A stretch of 64,000 nt of DNA, from contig OZ037766.1 in the NCBI GenBank assembly GCA_964035545.1, forward strand, positions 2,600,501 to 2,664,500, read 5' to 3'. The notes under the pieces are model-generated. The model saw only the letters and a list, made by a program, of their open reading frames with translations. It was not told the DNA's origin and ran no database searches. The first letter of the stretch is position 1. Every line of letters begins with the position of its first letter. The translations under genes were made by a program, and so were the position numbers. The DNA is from Bugula neritina (Eukaryota > Bryozoa > Gymnolaemata > Cheilostomatida > Bugulidae). Shown piece after piece: positions 24,468 through 37,123 of the stretch.

Positions 24468-24807
24468 CAGGGCTGTCCAACAGGTGGCCCGAGGGCCGAA
24501 CGCGGTCCCCAGCCTACATTTATGTAGCCCTCGAAGGCATAGCAGATTATTTTTTACAGCATGCATGAGATAGAATGAAAAATCACATTTAAAATGTTTT
24601 ATTTATTTATACACATGCTACAAAACATACAGCCTGCAGAAATTTTTAAGACCTCATTGTGTAATAATTCAACAGAAGTTGGAATAAAGTAATTTAAAAG
24701 TTGCTAATGCTGTGGCCCCCAGCTCAAGCTAAAGCTTACAATGTGGCTCTCGCCATTAGAATGTTCCCTTTCAGTGACCCTTGGTCTGAAAAGGTTGGAC
24801 ACCCCTG
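24468..24807. mobile_element. hAT-like MITE, copy 2, with empty-site paralogue
   Basis: A 340-bp element with terminal inverted repeats CAGGGCTGTCCAAC and GTTGGACACCCCTG. It is flanked by an imperfect 8-bp duplication (ttttagac / ctctagac). Duplication unit 1 has the uninterrupted site near 22345 (gtctagaccctctg), so the insertion came after the duplication. There is no coding capacity. It matches 572-882 in inverted orientation. Confidence 0.8.
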
Positions 24808-26220
24808 CTCTAGACCCTCTGATAAATAGTAAGGTTCTTGTAAAAGATAACTCCAACACAGATGCCCTCATTTAAAGCTTACATTACTGTAAGTATGGTA
24901 TCATTTAATGTGAGCAGGGAATGTTTATTTCATATACAAAGCTTTAGCAATTATTTTGTCAATAAAGTTAGTTACGTCATCTTTATACAATTATAACTAT
25001 GAGTGAAATTATTCCTCCTCGCACACATTGTACACATTGTACACATTGTACTGCTTGATAAAGCTCCCTACACTCAATAGTATTATTATATGCAGAGCAG
25101 TAAGCCATCTATACAAATAAGTAACTGCCTCTCATTTCATTTGTCATAGCAAACTTTCCAACATCATACATAACTAAAGTTGTTTCACAATCACTTATAA
25201 TATTGCAACGACAATTTCTCCATAACACCAACTTCACCATTGACTGAGTCAACACATGTCAAACAAGTCCCCCTGATTGTATGCTGAATCTGTATTTATT
25301 GTTAGATATACGGCAAGTTCGTATATAAATAGACAAACCTTGTACTCGAGCAACATTTGGTTTCATGCGAGCAAACATACCGAGAGAGGGACATAGAATT
25401 GTAAATGTTTAACTCTGCGTTGAAATAACCCTTCTTCTATAGAGCTTGTTACATTACATGCAGCATTGTATATAGCCTAAAACAGTTCAATATAGTAAGT
25501 TATACAACGGAATACTACATACACTGCAGGTACGTACAGAAAGTTAGCAAATATACCTAAAGTATTGTAATTTATATATGCTTTAATACTATATATTGTA
25601 TTGCTGTATAATATTGTAACATTGCGTGTTGTAATACTGTAACAATACAACGTACACTCTATTCTGTAATAGTGCTTGCGGTAATACTGTATATTGTAAT
25701 ATGTATTAATGGATGCCATATGTAATACCAAATATACTGTAATACTTTGCATATAATTATTTAAAGTATTATAGTACCAGCTCATCATTGTAATATAATT
25801 AAAGTTAGTTATGAGTTTAGGAAATGGCAAACAATGCATGAACAGGAGGCCAAAATCTTACATGACATACAGACATACGTAGGGGGTGAACCATAACAAC
25901 CAAGCATATGTAGGGGGAGGGTGTACTATAGCAACACTTATTTCAGCATTGTAGACTGAGGTCCCTCCTCACTACTAAACCGCTATTCGTCCTTCTCTTG
26001 CTTAGCCTGTCATTTAGTGAATAAGAGCTCACTCTACAGTGCTAGAAAGTAGGGGCTGTAGTGGTCCACCCCTACTCTTTAATGCTATTTGTATCTATTT
26101 TCTAGCCTATCACTTTTGATATCATGTAAAAATAATGCATATATACTAGTTATGTTCTTCAGATTTCAATTGAAAGCATGTTTGCTATAAAACATAGAGC
26201 AACTTTGTAGAGTATACAAG

Positions 26221-26349
26221 ATGGCGGAGCCAATCAAAAACCAGGAGCAGCCGGATGATGGTGGTACAGAGGTAGAAGAGATTCCAACCACAAATAGGAT
26301 GTTGGAAAAAGACCCAGTTTCTTGCAAAAGGAGTGAAATCAATCTCTAA
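26221..26349 (+). CDS. Small ORF (42 aa), twin of the ORF at 23482
   Basis: Begins MAEPIKNQEQ and ends SEINL. It differs from the unit 1 copy at three codons (Asp/Asn, Arg/Lys, Leu/Ile), all conservative and without indels, while flanking DNA of the two units has several indels. No splice donor is evident inside. Function unknown. Confidence 0.3.
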   Translation: MAEPIKNQEQPDDGGTEVEEIPTTNRMLEKDPVSCKRSEINL

Positions 26350-26870
26350 ACCTGATGTATCAATAAAACATGTCAAACATTGTTAATAATCTTTTAAATA
26401 TATTAATTATTTCATGTCATGTGCTTTATATGAATATCAAAGTAAATTTTTGAAAATTTTACTGATAAATTAAACTCTTAGTTGTTACTGTCTACATATT
26501 CCAGTGACATGTCCTTGTTTATACGACATAGGCAATCAAGTTTGCTTTATGCAGCCATCATGTATCAAGCTGCTCCTTTGTTAGTACACTTGCACTAATT
26601 AGTATTCATAGAAACTGTTGTAGTATCTGAGAAATTAATTTTTTTTGCAGGATACTTACAGTAGTTTTAAGTAAATAGCAAAAGTAACAGCTATGCGAAA
26701 CTTCAAATTTGAATGGCAGGATAAAAATAGAAACTTATAATAAATATTACCAAAATAGGCAGCTGATGCTACAGCAGCATAGGAATTTGTGCCACTTGCA
26801 GTGAATACCCAGACGGCTAGTGGTACAACTTAGTTTTATAAATATTACTCAAAGCAAATATAATAGCTTC

Positions 26871-27594
26871 CATTTGGTTGTATGGCCATCTACCCAATAT
26901 AGTCTGATCGTTTGTGCACCCAAACACCCACATTACATCCTTTATAAATTTGGAACTATAACCTGGCGCTAAGCAACGCTGGACACACTAGGATAAAGTT
27001 ACATGAGATAATATCACCGTTCAAAACCAATATTTATTTTTGTGCAGTGCCAATATGCTTGTCAATAGTAAACTTGTGCCATCTTTCTTTGCACAATGTT
27101 CAAATTAGGTGTGTTTTGGTGAGTGGGAATTTAACTTTATCCAACAAAATTAGAGGTGAAAGTGCAAACAAAACCATGCAAGCTTGTGCAAAGCCTTATG
27201 GAGTTGGCTTGTTTCAGTTAGTAAAATTTGTTCTGTTTTGTTTTCAAGTATCAATTAAGAATATCATTTTTATCCAAGTTATTTAAAAATTAGCTAAAAT
27301 TTATTTGAGTTGCCATTATATTACAAAAGAAACATATATGGTTAGCAATATGCACATACATTTATTAGACTTTTATCAAAGTTTCAGTGGCCATAAAACA
27401 TTCATCACATATCAAAAACTGATACAATTGAAAACGAAATCTCTTTCAGCGGAAATCAAACATAAAATGGACAAGAATATTCTCAGATTTAAACAAATGA
27501 TGCTATCTTTAGAATATCCATGGTACAGAGTCACAAACTTAGTTGAACAAGTTAATTCCTATTACAGAAGAGGTGGTTAAGGCCATCATCACAT
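26871..27594. other. Intergenic, 3' side of TSSK gene
   Basis: No gene recognised. Open frames at 27047-27286 and 27305-27580 lack domains. A TTTATT at 27361-27366 (AATAAA on minus) lies about 230 bases past the TSSK stop and is a likely polyadenylation signal for it. Confidence 0.5.
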
Positions 27595-30241
27595 CTAGCT
27601 GTTCCCAGCGCTGTTACTACCACCTCCAACTCTCTGGAACCATTTATCTCGCTTAATCTCTTCAACTGTGTAACGAGTTTTGATTGGTTGAAATATCTTG
27701 TCCAAAAGATTTTTACATTCTGCAGAAACCCAGTCTCTCTCAGGTGGAAACTTGACTCTTGACTGCACTTGCTTGAGCAGCACTTTGTGGTTGGTGTCAT
27801 CAAAGGGGAACCTGCCAAACACCTGCATAGAAAATGTCAGTAAGTAGTGCAATAGACAGTCTGATCATTAAACTGCAGCCAACATATTATGTGCCCAATT
27901 CAAGTATTTTAAATAAAATTTAAAAAATTATTTGGGTCATTTTACTTAATTTAGTACACACTATATATATTATATATATTTACTTTTACAGTTATTTTTC
28001 CCAGTTTAGCCTCTAATATATATTGTTTCTTGCATTAAACTGACAAAATAATAACAAATACAGCTGAATAAGCAAGTTTTTTTTCTAATTTCCCTTGATT
28101 TTTTGTTATCCTGATTTTTTAGTAAATCTGGCCGTGCTGCGTGGAAATAAAGCATATATAGTGTGTACTAATTTAAGTTGAATGACCAAATTATCCAGCA
28201 TTCTTTTACCATTATAAATAGTATGACAGCCAAGCTCCAAATATCAGACTTGAAGGGGTCGTAAGGCGTGCCCGTGAGCACCTCTGGGGCTGCGTATGAG
28301 TAACTGCCGCAATAAGTTCTACTCAGAACTCGTGTACCATCTGGTCTGGTAAGGTTGGCTCTGGCAAAGCCAAAGTCGGTTATCTTAACGTGATTGTGTT
28401 TGTCTAAGAGTACGTTCTCGCACTTGAGATCTCTGTGGACCACACCTTTACTGTGGCAGTAACCTATGCCCTCTACCATCTGCTTGAACCAAATCCCTGG
28501 AAATGTAAGAGTGTTATAGACAGAAGCTCTATAATTAACATATCTATAGAATTATCAGTTAGTGCTGGATTACTGGAGGTATTCTTGCAGCCTGTGATCC
28601 TTGATTTGGTAATGAGTTTTGAGGGGTCATAAAGACGTCAGCCCAGACATGAATACACAAATTTTACTAAACAATAGCAAATTTTATAAAACTTAATATT
28701 TAATTCATTGGACTTCACAAATTTTATGTGAATTGTGAATACATTAATTGTCTAATAACTTTGTAACATATAACTCAGTTAGATTACTATAATATGATCT
28801 GTAAAACTATAGGTTATAAAATCCAACTGTTTTTCACAAACCCTGTTGAAGATCTACTTTTGAAATTGTGGGACTTATCTTTTTGTAACTTCATATAATA
28901 CTACATTATGTACCAATATATCACAGTACATTGGCAATATATGTTATATATATGCAGTGCTAAAAAGATGTGTGTGTAATAATAAAAAATGAAGCAAATG
29001 TTTTGACGATGTACAATTTTTAGAATAAGCTTTTAAACCAAGAATGAAACTTGACTATTATTAATTATATTTACTACTGTATTTAACTATAACTACTAAC
29101 TATATTCAACTACTTAACTATATTTAAACATGGTTTACAAGCATGAACTATAAAAACATGAAAATAACATCAAATGTGTAGTTTCCAAACTAAATAACTG
29201 CTTGAGAAGTTTTATAATTCACAGTAATTGAGGTAAACAATTTATTTAGATCTGGTTTATTGCTAGACTAGGAGAAAAAAACTCCTGAAATAGTCTAGAA
29301 CTCAGTTTGGTATGAGTTAAATTTTACCCGCTTACATTAGAGTTTGTTTGGCTAATGCATGTCTACTTGATATAGTAATACGGCTAGCTTTAGCTTATGG
29401 TTTTGTTTGTCATTGTGTAAGTGATGAATTCAAAAGTGTTTTGTAGCTTTAGTAGTGAGTATTGCGTTTTTTCTATATCAAAAGCTAATGTTACACCTTG
29501 AGATTTCACCAAGCATGCAAGCAGTAATTAGAACTGGAATGCAAGGTGTATCAAATTTCTAGCTTTCTCTTAAAACGTTGCTTTATTGCTGAAGAGTTCT
29601 TACTCAAATGTACTTGAATTCCAAGTTTAAAAACAAAACAATTAAGAAGCAAACAGACGGAAAGACGTTGTGCTAGCTCAAATAGAGTTCTGGATGAGTC
29701 GCAAAATTAAATTGTAAAGTTGTTGATTATTTCTAATGGACAAATTACCTGCTTCTCCATTATTCCCTACAAAGACTTTATCTGCTTGTTTATTAATACC
29801 TACGAAAGTTTTACCTGCTTGCGGTTCTTTCACATAACGCTGTCTGTTCATGACGTCTAGTAAATCTCCACCTTCTGCCAACTCCATCACCAAATACACT
29901 CGGTTGGTCGTCTCTATTGATTGCAGAAAACATACCAGGTTGGGGTGCCTCAGTACCTTAATTAACTCTATTTCTCGCGGTAAGAACTTCTCGATATAGT
30001 CACGTGGTGCCTTGTTTTTCTGCACAATCTTTACAGCAATTTTTGCCTTATGTTTTGTAGAGTAAGCAGCTTTGACCACAGCGTACGAGCCATTTCCCAC
30101 GGTGTGACTAACTTGGTATCCGTATGCCTCTAAGACTGACTGTTTAAGGGAGCCGGGTGCGGGTGCTTGACTACTCTCCTTGTTTTCACCTTCTTTATTA
30201 GCGTCGGAAGCCTCAGCAACTGCCGGTGGTACTGGAGGCAT
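27595..30241 (-). CDS. TSSK: Testis-specific serine/threonine kinase family protein
   Basis: Three exons: 30241-29815, 28496-28210 and 27822-27595, encoding 313 residues in frame. A Pro/Ala/Glu-rich leader of about 38 residues precedes the kinase domain. The glycine loop is VGNGSYAVVKAAY, the VAIK-type lysine is in IAVKIVQKNKAP, and the TSSK signature is EKFLPREIELIKVLRHPNL. The catalytic loop VVHRDLKCENVLLD, TDFGFAR and the T-loop TYCGSYSYAAPEVL are all intact, so the enzyme should be active. TSSK kinases phosphorylate sperm proteins late in spermatogenesis. Which vertebrate paralogue (TSSK1-6) is closest is not clear. The exon 1 donor lies inside a 33-bp repeat that offers a second, in-frame donor. 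The gene is head-to-head with BTBD19, 1.4 kb apart. Confidence 0.9.
29722..29820. repeat. 33-bp repeat containing the TSSK exon 1 donor
   Basis: Three copies, each beginning AAGCAG on the minus strand: 29820-29788, 29787-29755 and 29754-29722. Copy 1 holds the real donor (AAGCAG|GTAAAA). Copy 3 holds AAGCAG|GTAATT. Copy 2 has AT in place of GT. The unit length is a multiple of 3 and the frame is open through all three. Confidence 0.85.
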
Positions 30242-31652
30242 TGTACAAATATTCTGTTATGTTTCACTCATTATTAAACTCCTTTAGAAATTTAGAAAAA
30301 ATATTTTGTTGGAATTTCAGGCATTTTTTAAACCATGATGTCATTAATAATGCTTTGAAGTTTTTCAGAAATAAGTTGAAAAGTTAACCCAAATATTTGT
30401 TTTATTGGAGCTAGTTTAAAGTACACTTCGATGTGCTAAATATACTGCAGTATATAACTATAAAAGCTTTTTAGAGACTGTAGCTTTATTGCAATCCAAA
30501 AATGTTGACCAATAAAACTTCAAATATGCTGTTGTTGCTATTATATGTAGGAAAATAAAAAAGCTTCAACATTTGGCTGAGTTTATTAAACTGTTGATTA
30601 TTGCGAAATATTAATAATATATTATATATTTTTACAATTTATTGGAATTAAAATACAAATAATAAAAGCTAATAATATAAAGATTGTGGGCTGTAACTTT
30701 GCCTGGTTATACTCACATGAAAATCATGCTCACACATGTTACAACCTGATTGGTTAAGACCTGGTTGTGTTAATATGATCATTATTATGGTTGAAATGAC
30801 GGACTACGTGAGTTGAAAGTTGAAAGCAAGGTGACCATTAAATCTGCTACAAAAGGTTAATAAATCAACCTACACCAATTCTGATTAGTAGAATTCTATA
30901 TTTTGCAGGTCTTCAAACCAAAATCTTCAAATCCTATTTTAGCAATTGCATTTCACTGACTAAATAGGATATTTTTGCTGTGCATGCTAGTTTTAAAGGA
31001 AATACCTAGCAATAACTAAAAGTACTAGTTTATATTATTAATGTGTTCTTTTTGTATTATTTATCTATTCAAAACTGTAAATCTACACCATATTTTGATG
31101 ACATAATTATGTTCAAAGGGAGATCCTTATTGTACCATTTATTATAAGTATTAGGTATTCTGAGTTTAAGTAGTTTCAATTTATGTGTCTCAGTAATGCA
31201 ATTTTAATTTAAAACACATTACCTGCTACAGCTTTAAAGAGTTTGAAATGATATTAAAACATTACTATTAGCTGACTATGAGACTATTTAATGCATATAA
31301 TAGTGTTTTGGTCAGTCAAATGTCAATTGGTGATATAAAAATCATTAGTTATCATATTACTTCGGGTCTATGTCATTAACATGCCTTAGCTGACTTTGAA
31401 ACTTGTTATGCTATCTTCTATTCACTGACTATAAAGCAATGAGGTTAATGCAAAGAGACCATTGTTCCCGCCACTTAACTTTAAGTTGCAAACAATAGCT
31501 AACCAATCGCTATTGAAGTCCATTCGCTGCGTCCCTAATAGTTTGATGTTGTCATAACTACAGTGAGTGAACATAGTGAACCACTGGAGTCCTAGCTGAT
31601 TGAATTTCTTACATTTTTCAACGAGGTTTATGTGCTGACGAAACGCACGATC
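30242..31652. promoter_or_regulatory. Shared intergenic region between TSSK and BTBD19
   Basis: The two genes point away from each other, so both promoters must lie in this 1.4 kb AT-rich region. I see no convincing TATA, CpG-rich or X-box motif. Confidence 0.4.
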
Positions 31653-34600
31653 ATGTCTGGTAATGGATCAGAAACTATCATGAAGGGTAATATAGACCCA
31701 TTTGCAGTAGATATGAAAAAGATGATAAACAGCAAAGATATGAGGTGAGTTACTAATTACAAATTTAGCTAAAAGTTAATGACTAAGTCTATCACTATGA
31801 TTAAGGTTAGCTTTTCCATAGTTTAGTTAGTGTTTGTAGAATCAGCATTATTTACTAATAGCAGTATACGACAAAGTATAGACTTCCTTAAGCAATTGTT
31901 ACTAAACTTGAATCTAAACTACTGCTTAAAGAATATAAATGTAAGAGCTCTTATCAATAATTTCATGCTTGTACTTATTTCACATCTGAGTTTGGTAACT
32001 TTTGCTAGTTAATAACTCACCAGCTAATTGTTTATTTTAGTCTTTGATACCAGTCATAAGGTTTGTATAATAAACAATATATTGTGTAGTTTGCCTCAAC
32101 TGTGATGTTAGCTCCAGCTCCTATCGTCCTCTGTAAGGGAGTAAGCCCCCCCCCCCTGGGTAAGGGTGCTCCACAGTCTTTCTTTCTGGCTTGAGAGCTC
32201 ACTCCTATAGACCTCAGCACGTTTTTTTAATTTATGTATTCACAGTCTATTTTTCAACTGTACTCAGCTGCATGCACTCTCTATATCTATTCCTTGCATG
32301 CGACAACTTTCTTTTGCATGAATACGCTTTTATATAGCCATTATATTATATATAACCATCACACAGGCCACTTCCACACCACATTTTAAATTACTTTAAA
32401 CTAAATTAAATTATTATATTATTAAGTTTTTTATGTCATAAAATAACAGCTTATTAGTAAATTAAAAATGTTGATATAAAACTTATCAGCAGATTTTTGA
32501 CATAGTAGTTATAATTATTTCAGTATATTAGTTTTTAAATTGAAAACCCTTATACTAATATTATTCAATTCACTCTATATATGTATACAGCAAATATCTT
32601 AATTATAATATAATGGGTTGTGCATGTATTTGCTTTTGGTAATAAATAAGACCTATACAAGTTGCAAATACTTTTGTAGTGATATAAAATTTCTTATTGG
32701 ACCAAACCGGAAGGCCATCTATGGACACAGAATACTATTGTCAGCGCGCTGTGATGTGTTTAGAGCCATGTTTCTAGATCAGGCGAGTCAGCAAAACGCT
32801 GACAAAGAAGTACCATTCGTTTTATCTGATATCACACCAGATATTTTTTTAGCCGTCTTGGAATTTATCTACACCAACTGTGTTACACTCAACAGTAAAA
32901 ATGTAAGTCTCACTTGCAAAATTTCTTAATAAGAAAGATAATTCATGCTATACGTATTCATTGTGAAATTTTATTTTATTTACTTGAAACTAAAGATAAA
33001 ATAATAAAACTCTTTGAACTTAAATTAAGAACTTCATTAATCAACTGATTTAACTGTGAGAAATCTTTCTTCTTAATAACTGCAAATTCAAAAAGTTTAA
33101 GAGTACAAACTATTCACACATTTAAGTTTTTCACACAAACAACATACTAAAAGCAGCAAATATATATAAAAGCTGCAAATTTGCATCTATTTTTTCTGCA
33201 TGCAAATAGTAACTTCTACAATGATGAACAATGATGAATTACATAAAAAGAAGACGACTACTAACATTTGATTGCTTTTGTATTTTATAGGCTATTGATA
33301 TACTTGGTAGTGCCATTGAATTTGGTTTGGATGAACTTAGAAAGGTAATTACCCAATAAACTCACTGTTTATTAGTAATTGTGTCAATAGTTAATTTTAA
33401 TAGTAAAGTTGCGTTTATGCCTTCACCTTTATACCTCACCTGTTATACCTTCACGGTTTTCAGTCCCAATATCAATTTGGCGGGTTTGAGATAGGCAAAA
33501 AGTATAACAAAGGTATAAATATAACTTAATTATCTAAATAGTCAATAGTTAGTTTTAATAATAATTATGCTAATATAACTCTTGCAGCTGTGCAACCAAT
33601 ACCTGGTGGATAATTTGGGTATAAACAATGCCTGTGATGTCATGCAAGCAGCTGTCACTTTCCAGCAAGATGAATTGAGAGAGAAAGCGCTGAGGTTTAT
33701 TCAAGACAACACAACAGTAAGTATTCCACAATATAAGTATGGCTAATAAGTAGACAACTTCAAAATAGCAGTTTAAAATTTTTTTCAATATATAACATTA
33801 TATTATATCATGATATGTCATATTACGTGTTTTACTACATGTATTATAGTATGCTTCAAAAAGCAACAACCTTTTTTTTGCATGTAAAAATATTACTTAA
33901 TTACTTGGAAGCAAACTCAGTGAATAAACATGGGTTTCAGTTATGCACAAATGTATTTTTTGAAGACTTAGCTTCAGCTTCAGGTTTACTGTATACAATG
34001 TGCATTATTTCATCAACGCAGAAAACTGGCAAAGACAACAGGGTAAATATTGCTCGACTGTGTCTAAATAACCACCATCTGTTGAGTTTTGAAGTGCAGT
34101 ATGTCTCAACACAGTAGAGTAAAATGTAGTCTGGTTGATACCTTATCTTGTAGTCTCTGCAGATGTAACTCTTTCATTTATTAATTAATGGTAGATTTAT
34201 ACTTAGCTTTACCACATGTACAGTTAACCAATACACTTGGCACTTTGTATGTGTTTTCATTAGCATAATTCTACCCTCAGGAATTCGGTTATCAATATTA
34301 ATTTTGTTGTATTAATACAATTTTTTAAATTATAACAACATTATTGTTGTTAAAATTGCCCCCAATAAAAATTGAGATTGAAGTTAAAAAGCGGTTAATT
34401 TATTTAAGCGAAAAGTTTTTGCAAGATCCTATTTTTATTGTATAATAATATGAAATGGTTTACCCTTTTATGGCGTGAAATGAGTTACCATTTTTCTAAA
34501 ATTCACGTTGCAATTAGTTTTATAGTCTATAAAGTTTCAAATAGATGTCATTATATTATCTGGTTTAGCAATAACAAATGACTTGACTTCTTTTGGAATA

Positions 34601-36113
34601 ATCTAGAACGTTCTATAACATTTTGTATTCTATAGTTTGCATATTGTTGACAGAGTGTATTTCGGACAAAAGGTTTCCACGAGATGACAGACGACGCCAT
34701 GTCAGTGGTGTTGCAGAGCGACCATCTTAATATTGACGAGATGGAAATCATAGACGCTGTGAGAGAATGGGCGACCGTCAACTCTGTACGTTTCAGCTGA
34801 TTATAAAACTCAAACTATGTTTATTTAATTAACATTCAAATCTCCATATTTGTCAGTGATTAGAGCTGCATTACTAATATAAACAGCAAATAAATATAAT
34901 TCTTATAAGGTATTTTTGGTTTGATCTGTGTTAAGCCTGTTATGGCTTGAACGAATTTTGTACCAACATATATGAAAATACTCACAATTTCTTTTAAAAT
35001 TGCATATATTTTATTCTATCTATTTAAATTATAATTAGAATTGAACTAATTTTAAATTACAAATTAAATTAAGCAATAATTACAAGCTATAAACATCAAT
35101 GATGAGAGTTTCAATGTATTGACTAGGTGGTACTCGGTAAGCCAATATCAGAGATTGCTAAGAAAGTTGTAGAGCACATACGTCTGCCGTTGCTCTCTCC
35201 AGATGAGCTAAAAGAAGTAGATGAAGAATGCCAGAGAGACAGACTCATAGCTGTAAGTCATCACTTAGTAGCCATTATGACTCATCACTCTTACATATTC
35301 CGCAGCAAATAATACATACTGCATTTCTAATAAGGTTATAATACGGTTTCGGAATTATAACTACTACATTTGAGTTTTTTTACTGCCTTACTATAACTAC
35401 TAGCTCAAAGATATCAGTAGGCCTATAGATGAATTTTGTCTTAGGGGAATGATTAAGGTACTAGTTACAGAACAATAGAGTCTCTGTTATTCTTGTATAA
35501 CTTTCGGTTTTGAAGTGTTCATATTACTTAAATGAAGAGGATATTGTGAACAATGATTTTCAAATCACTGCAAGACTAGAAATATTAGAATTATTAATTG
35601 TGTTTATTCTATAACTTTAACAAATATATGAAATTTTAAAATTAGAGTTTAAATTGCTTCAAGTACAAACACTTATCATTTTTGCAATCTGAAAACAAAC
35701 TTCTTTAAGTTCTGTTGTTGTACAATGTTATTTGTTAAAAATAGATACATAATATTATGTTGGCAAATTGCACTTAAGCGGTTGTAGCATAAGAAGTTGC
35801 CTGCCCAAAACTAAAAGACAGCACTCAAATCAATTCATGTAGATTTTTCAAGCTAGCCCAAGATTGATCTTTAATTAAAGCAGCTAGTTCGCAGATTTGG
35901 CTATCAATTTCAACAGCTTCATGGACGCACACAACTCCAATATTCATGTTTTCTTTTCTTTTTGCATCTCTTTGTCCATTATGCTACTTGCAGGTAGACC
36001 ACATATCATATGCTTGGAGATGTCATGCGCTGAAGAAAAGCTCTCCAGATAATCGCTTGACGTGGCCGAGAAAAGGCACCAAGGCGAGAGATCACCACAA
36101 AAACTTCCGGTAA
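31653..36113 (+). CDS. BTBD19: BTB/POZ domain-containing protein 19
   Basis: Seven exons: 31653-31744, 32680-32902, 33291-33344, 33588-33716, 34654-34785, 35127-35252 and 35994-36113. They encode 291 residues, the length I recall for human BTBD19. The BTB fold spans about 30-140 (DIKFLIGPNRKAIYGHRILL, AVLEFIYTNCVTL). A BACK-like helical region follows (ELREKALRFIQDNT, TKGFHEMTDDAMSVVLQSD, EMEIIDAVREWATVN). The family C-terminus KVVEHIRLPLLSP...WRCHALKK and a basic tail are present. BTBD19 is a poorly characterised adaptor; other BTB-BACK proteins bind cullin-3, and that role here would be inference. A polyadenylation signal is at 36247. The gene is complete. Confidence 0.92.
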
Positions 36114-37123
36114 ACTGTTCTCTTGTAAAACCTGACTTCACTGTATGATACTGTGCACAGACTGATAGAGAGAGTAATGCGTATTTTATGCATCGGCAGC
36201 AATTGTTAAGTAGCTTCTGCTATGTTTTCTATGCATTTTTTAGCAAAATAAATTTCTTATTTCTCGTAGCTCTTGAAGTTTTGTATAACCAACTGAGGCT
36301 AACATCTTTCTTTAGTCATAATATTTTTAATTAGTGAATTACTTTTAGATAAATTTTGTAATCCTTTAATACTAAAAATAGACATTGCATACATGTGATA
36401 GTAAGATCTCTTTGTAAATAAAAACTACTTTGAATTCTCTAGACAAAATCTTTTAATACTTCAATTTGTTGAAAAAAGCAACATGCACTGATTTTTTTTT
36501 AATTTTCCGGCCAGTAAGTTGTTTTATCCATAGATACTATATCAAACTTAGAGACAATAAATAATACATTTATTAAACAAAACATGCATGGATGCTAATA
36601 ACCAGACAAAAGAAAAATACAAGTTTAATGTTGGGTACTGCAGAAAAAAAGATCAAAGAAATGATAAAAAGTTTATTACGCAATTGCTTAACAATGTGTG
36701 CAAATGTATGTGCTTGAGCAAATTTAAATATTGCATAATTTACTATCCACAGTCTGTGTCTATATAAAATCACAATAGAGCATGTCTACAATTAGCTATA
36801 AGAAAATGCATTATAAACCAGCATACATGCAGCTTTTTTGTGCAAAAGTATTCAACGGACCAAGGAGAAAAGTTGCAGCACAGTGTTAGTGGAACTAATT
36901 TTTTGCCAAATTAAAAGTTAACAAACAATTGAAGAAAATAGATTCTTTGAGGTTCTTAAAATATCTTTGTAGGTTCTACTCTACACATAAATACAGATTC
37001 ACAATTAGCACTAGGTGCAACCTATAAAATAAATATCAGTTTAATTTTAGATTTCTTTTGATAAAGAACAATGATTGGTGAAAGTGTTATGTCCATTTAT
37101 GAAGTTTTCTTTAAATCTTGGAG
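36114..37123. other. Intergenic between convergent genes
   Basis: Contains the BTBD19 3' UTR with AATAAA at 36247-36252, and probably the 3' UTR of the next minus-strand gene. The minus frame at 36573-36773 is hydrophobic by AT composition only; no gene is supported. Confidence 0.5.

Larger units (their letters stand above)
24132..26870. repeat. Segmental tandem duplication, unit 2
   Basis: Second copy of the block at 22003-24131 in the same orientation. It is longer mainly because of the MITE at 24468-24807 and extra AT-rich sequence near 25560-25830. Boundaries are approximate. Confidence 0.85.

Noticed and set aside
25477..25839. 120-codon minus ORF rich in Tyr, Ile and Asn
   Set aside because: Composition follows the local taat/tatt simple sequence; there is no domain, no splice partner and no equivalent frame in duplication unit 1.
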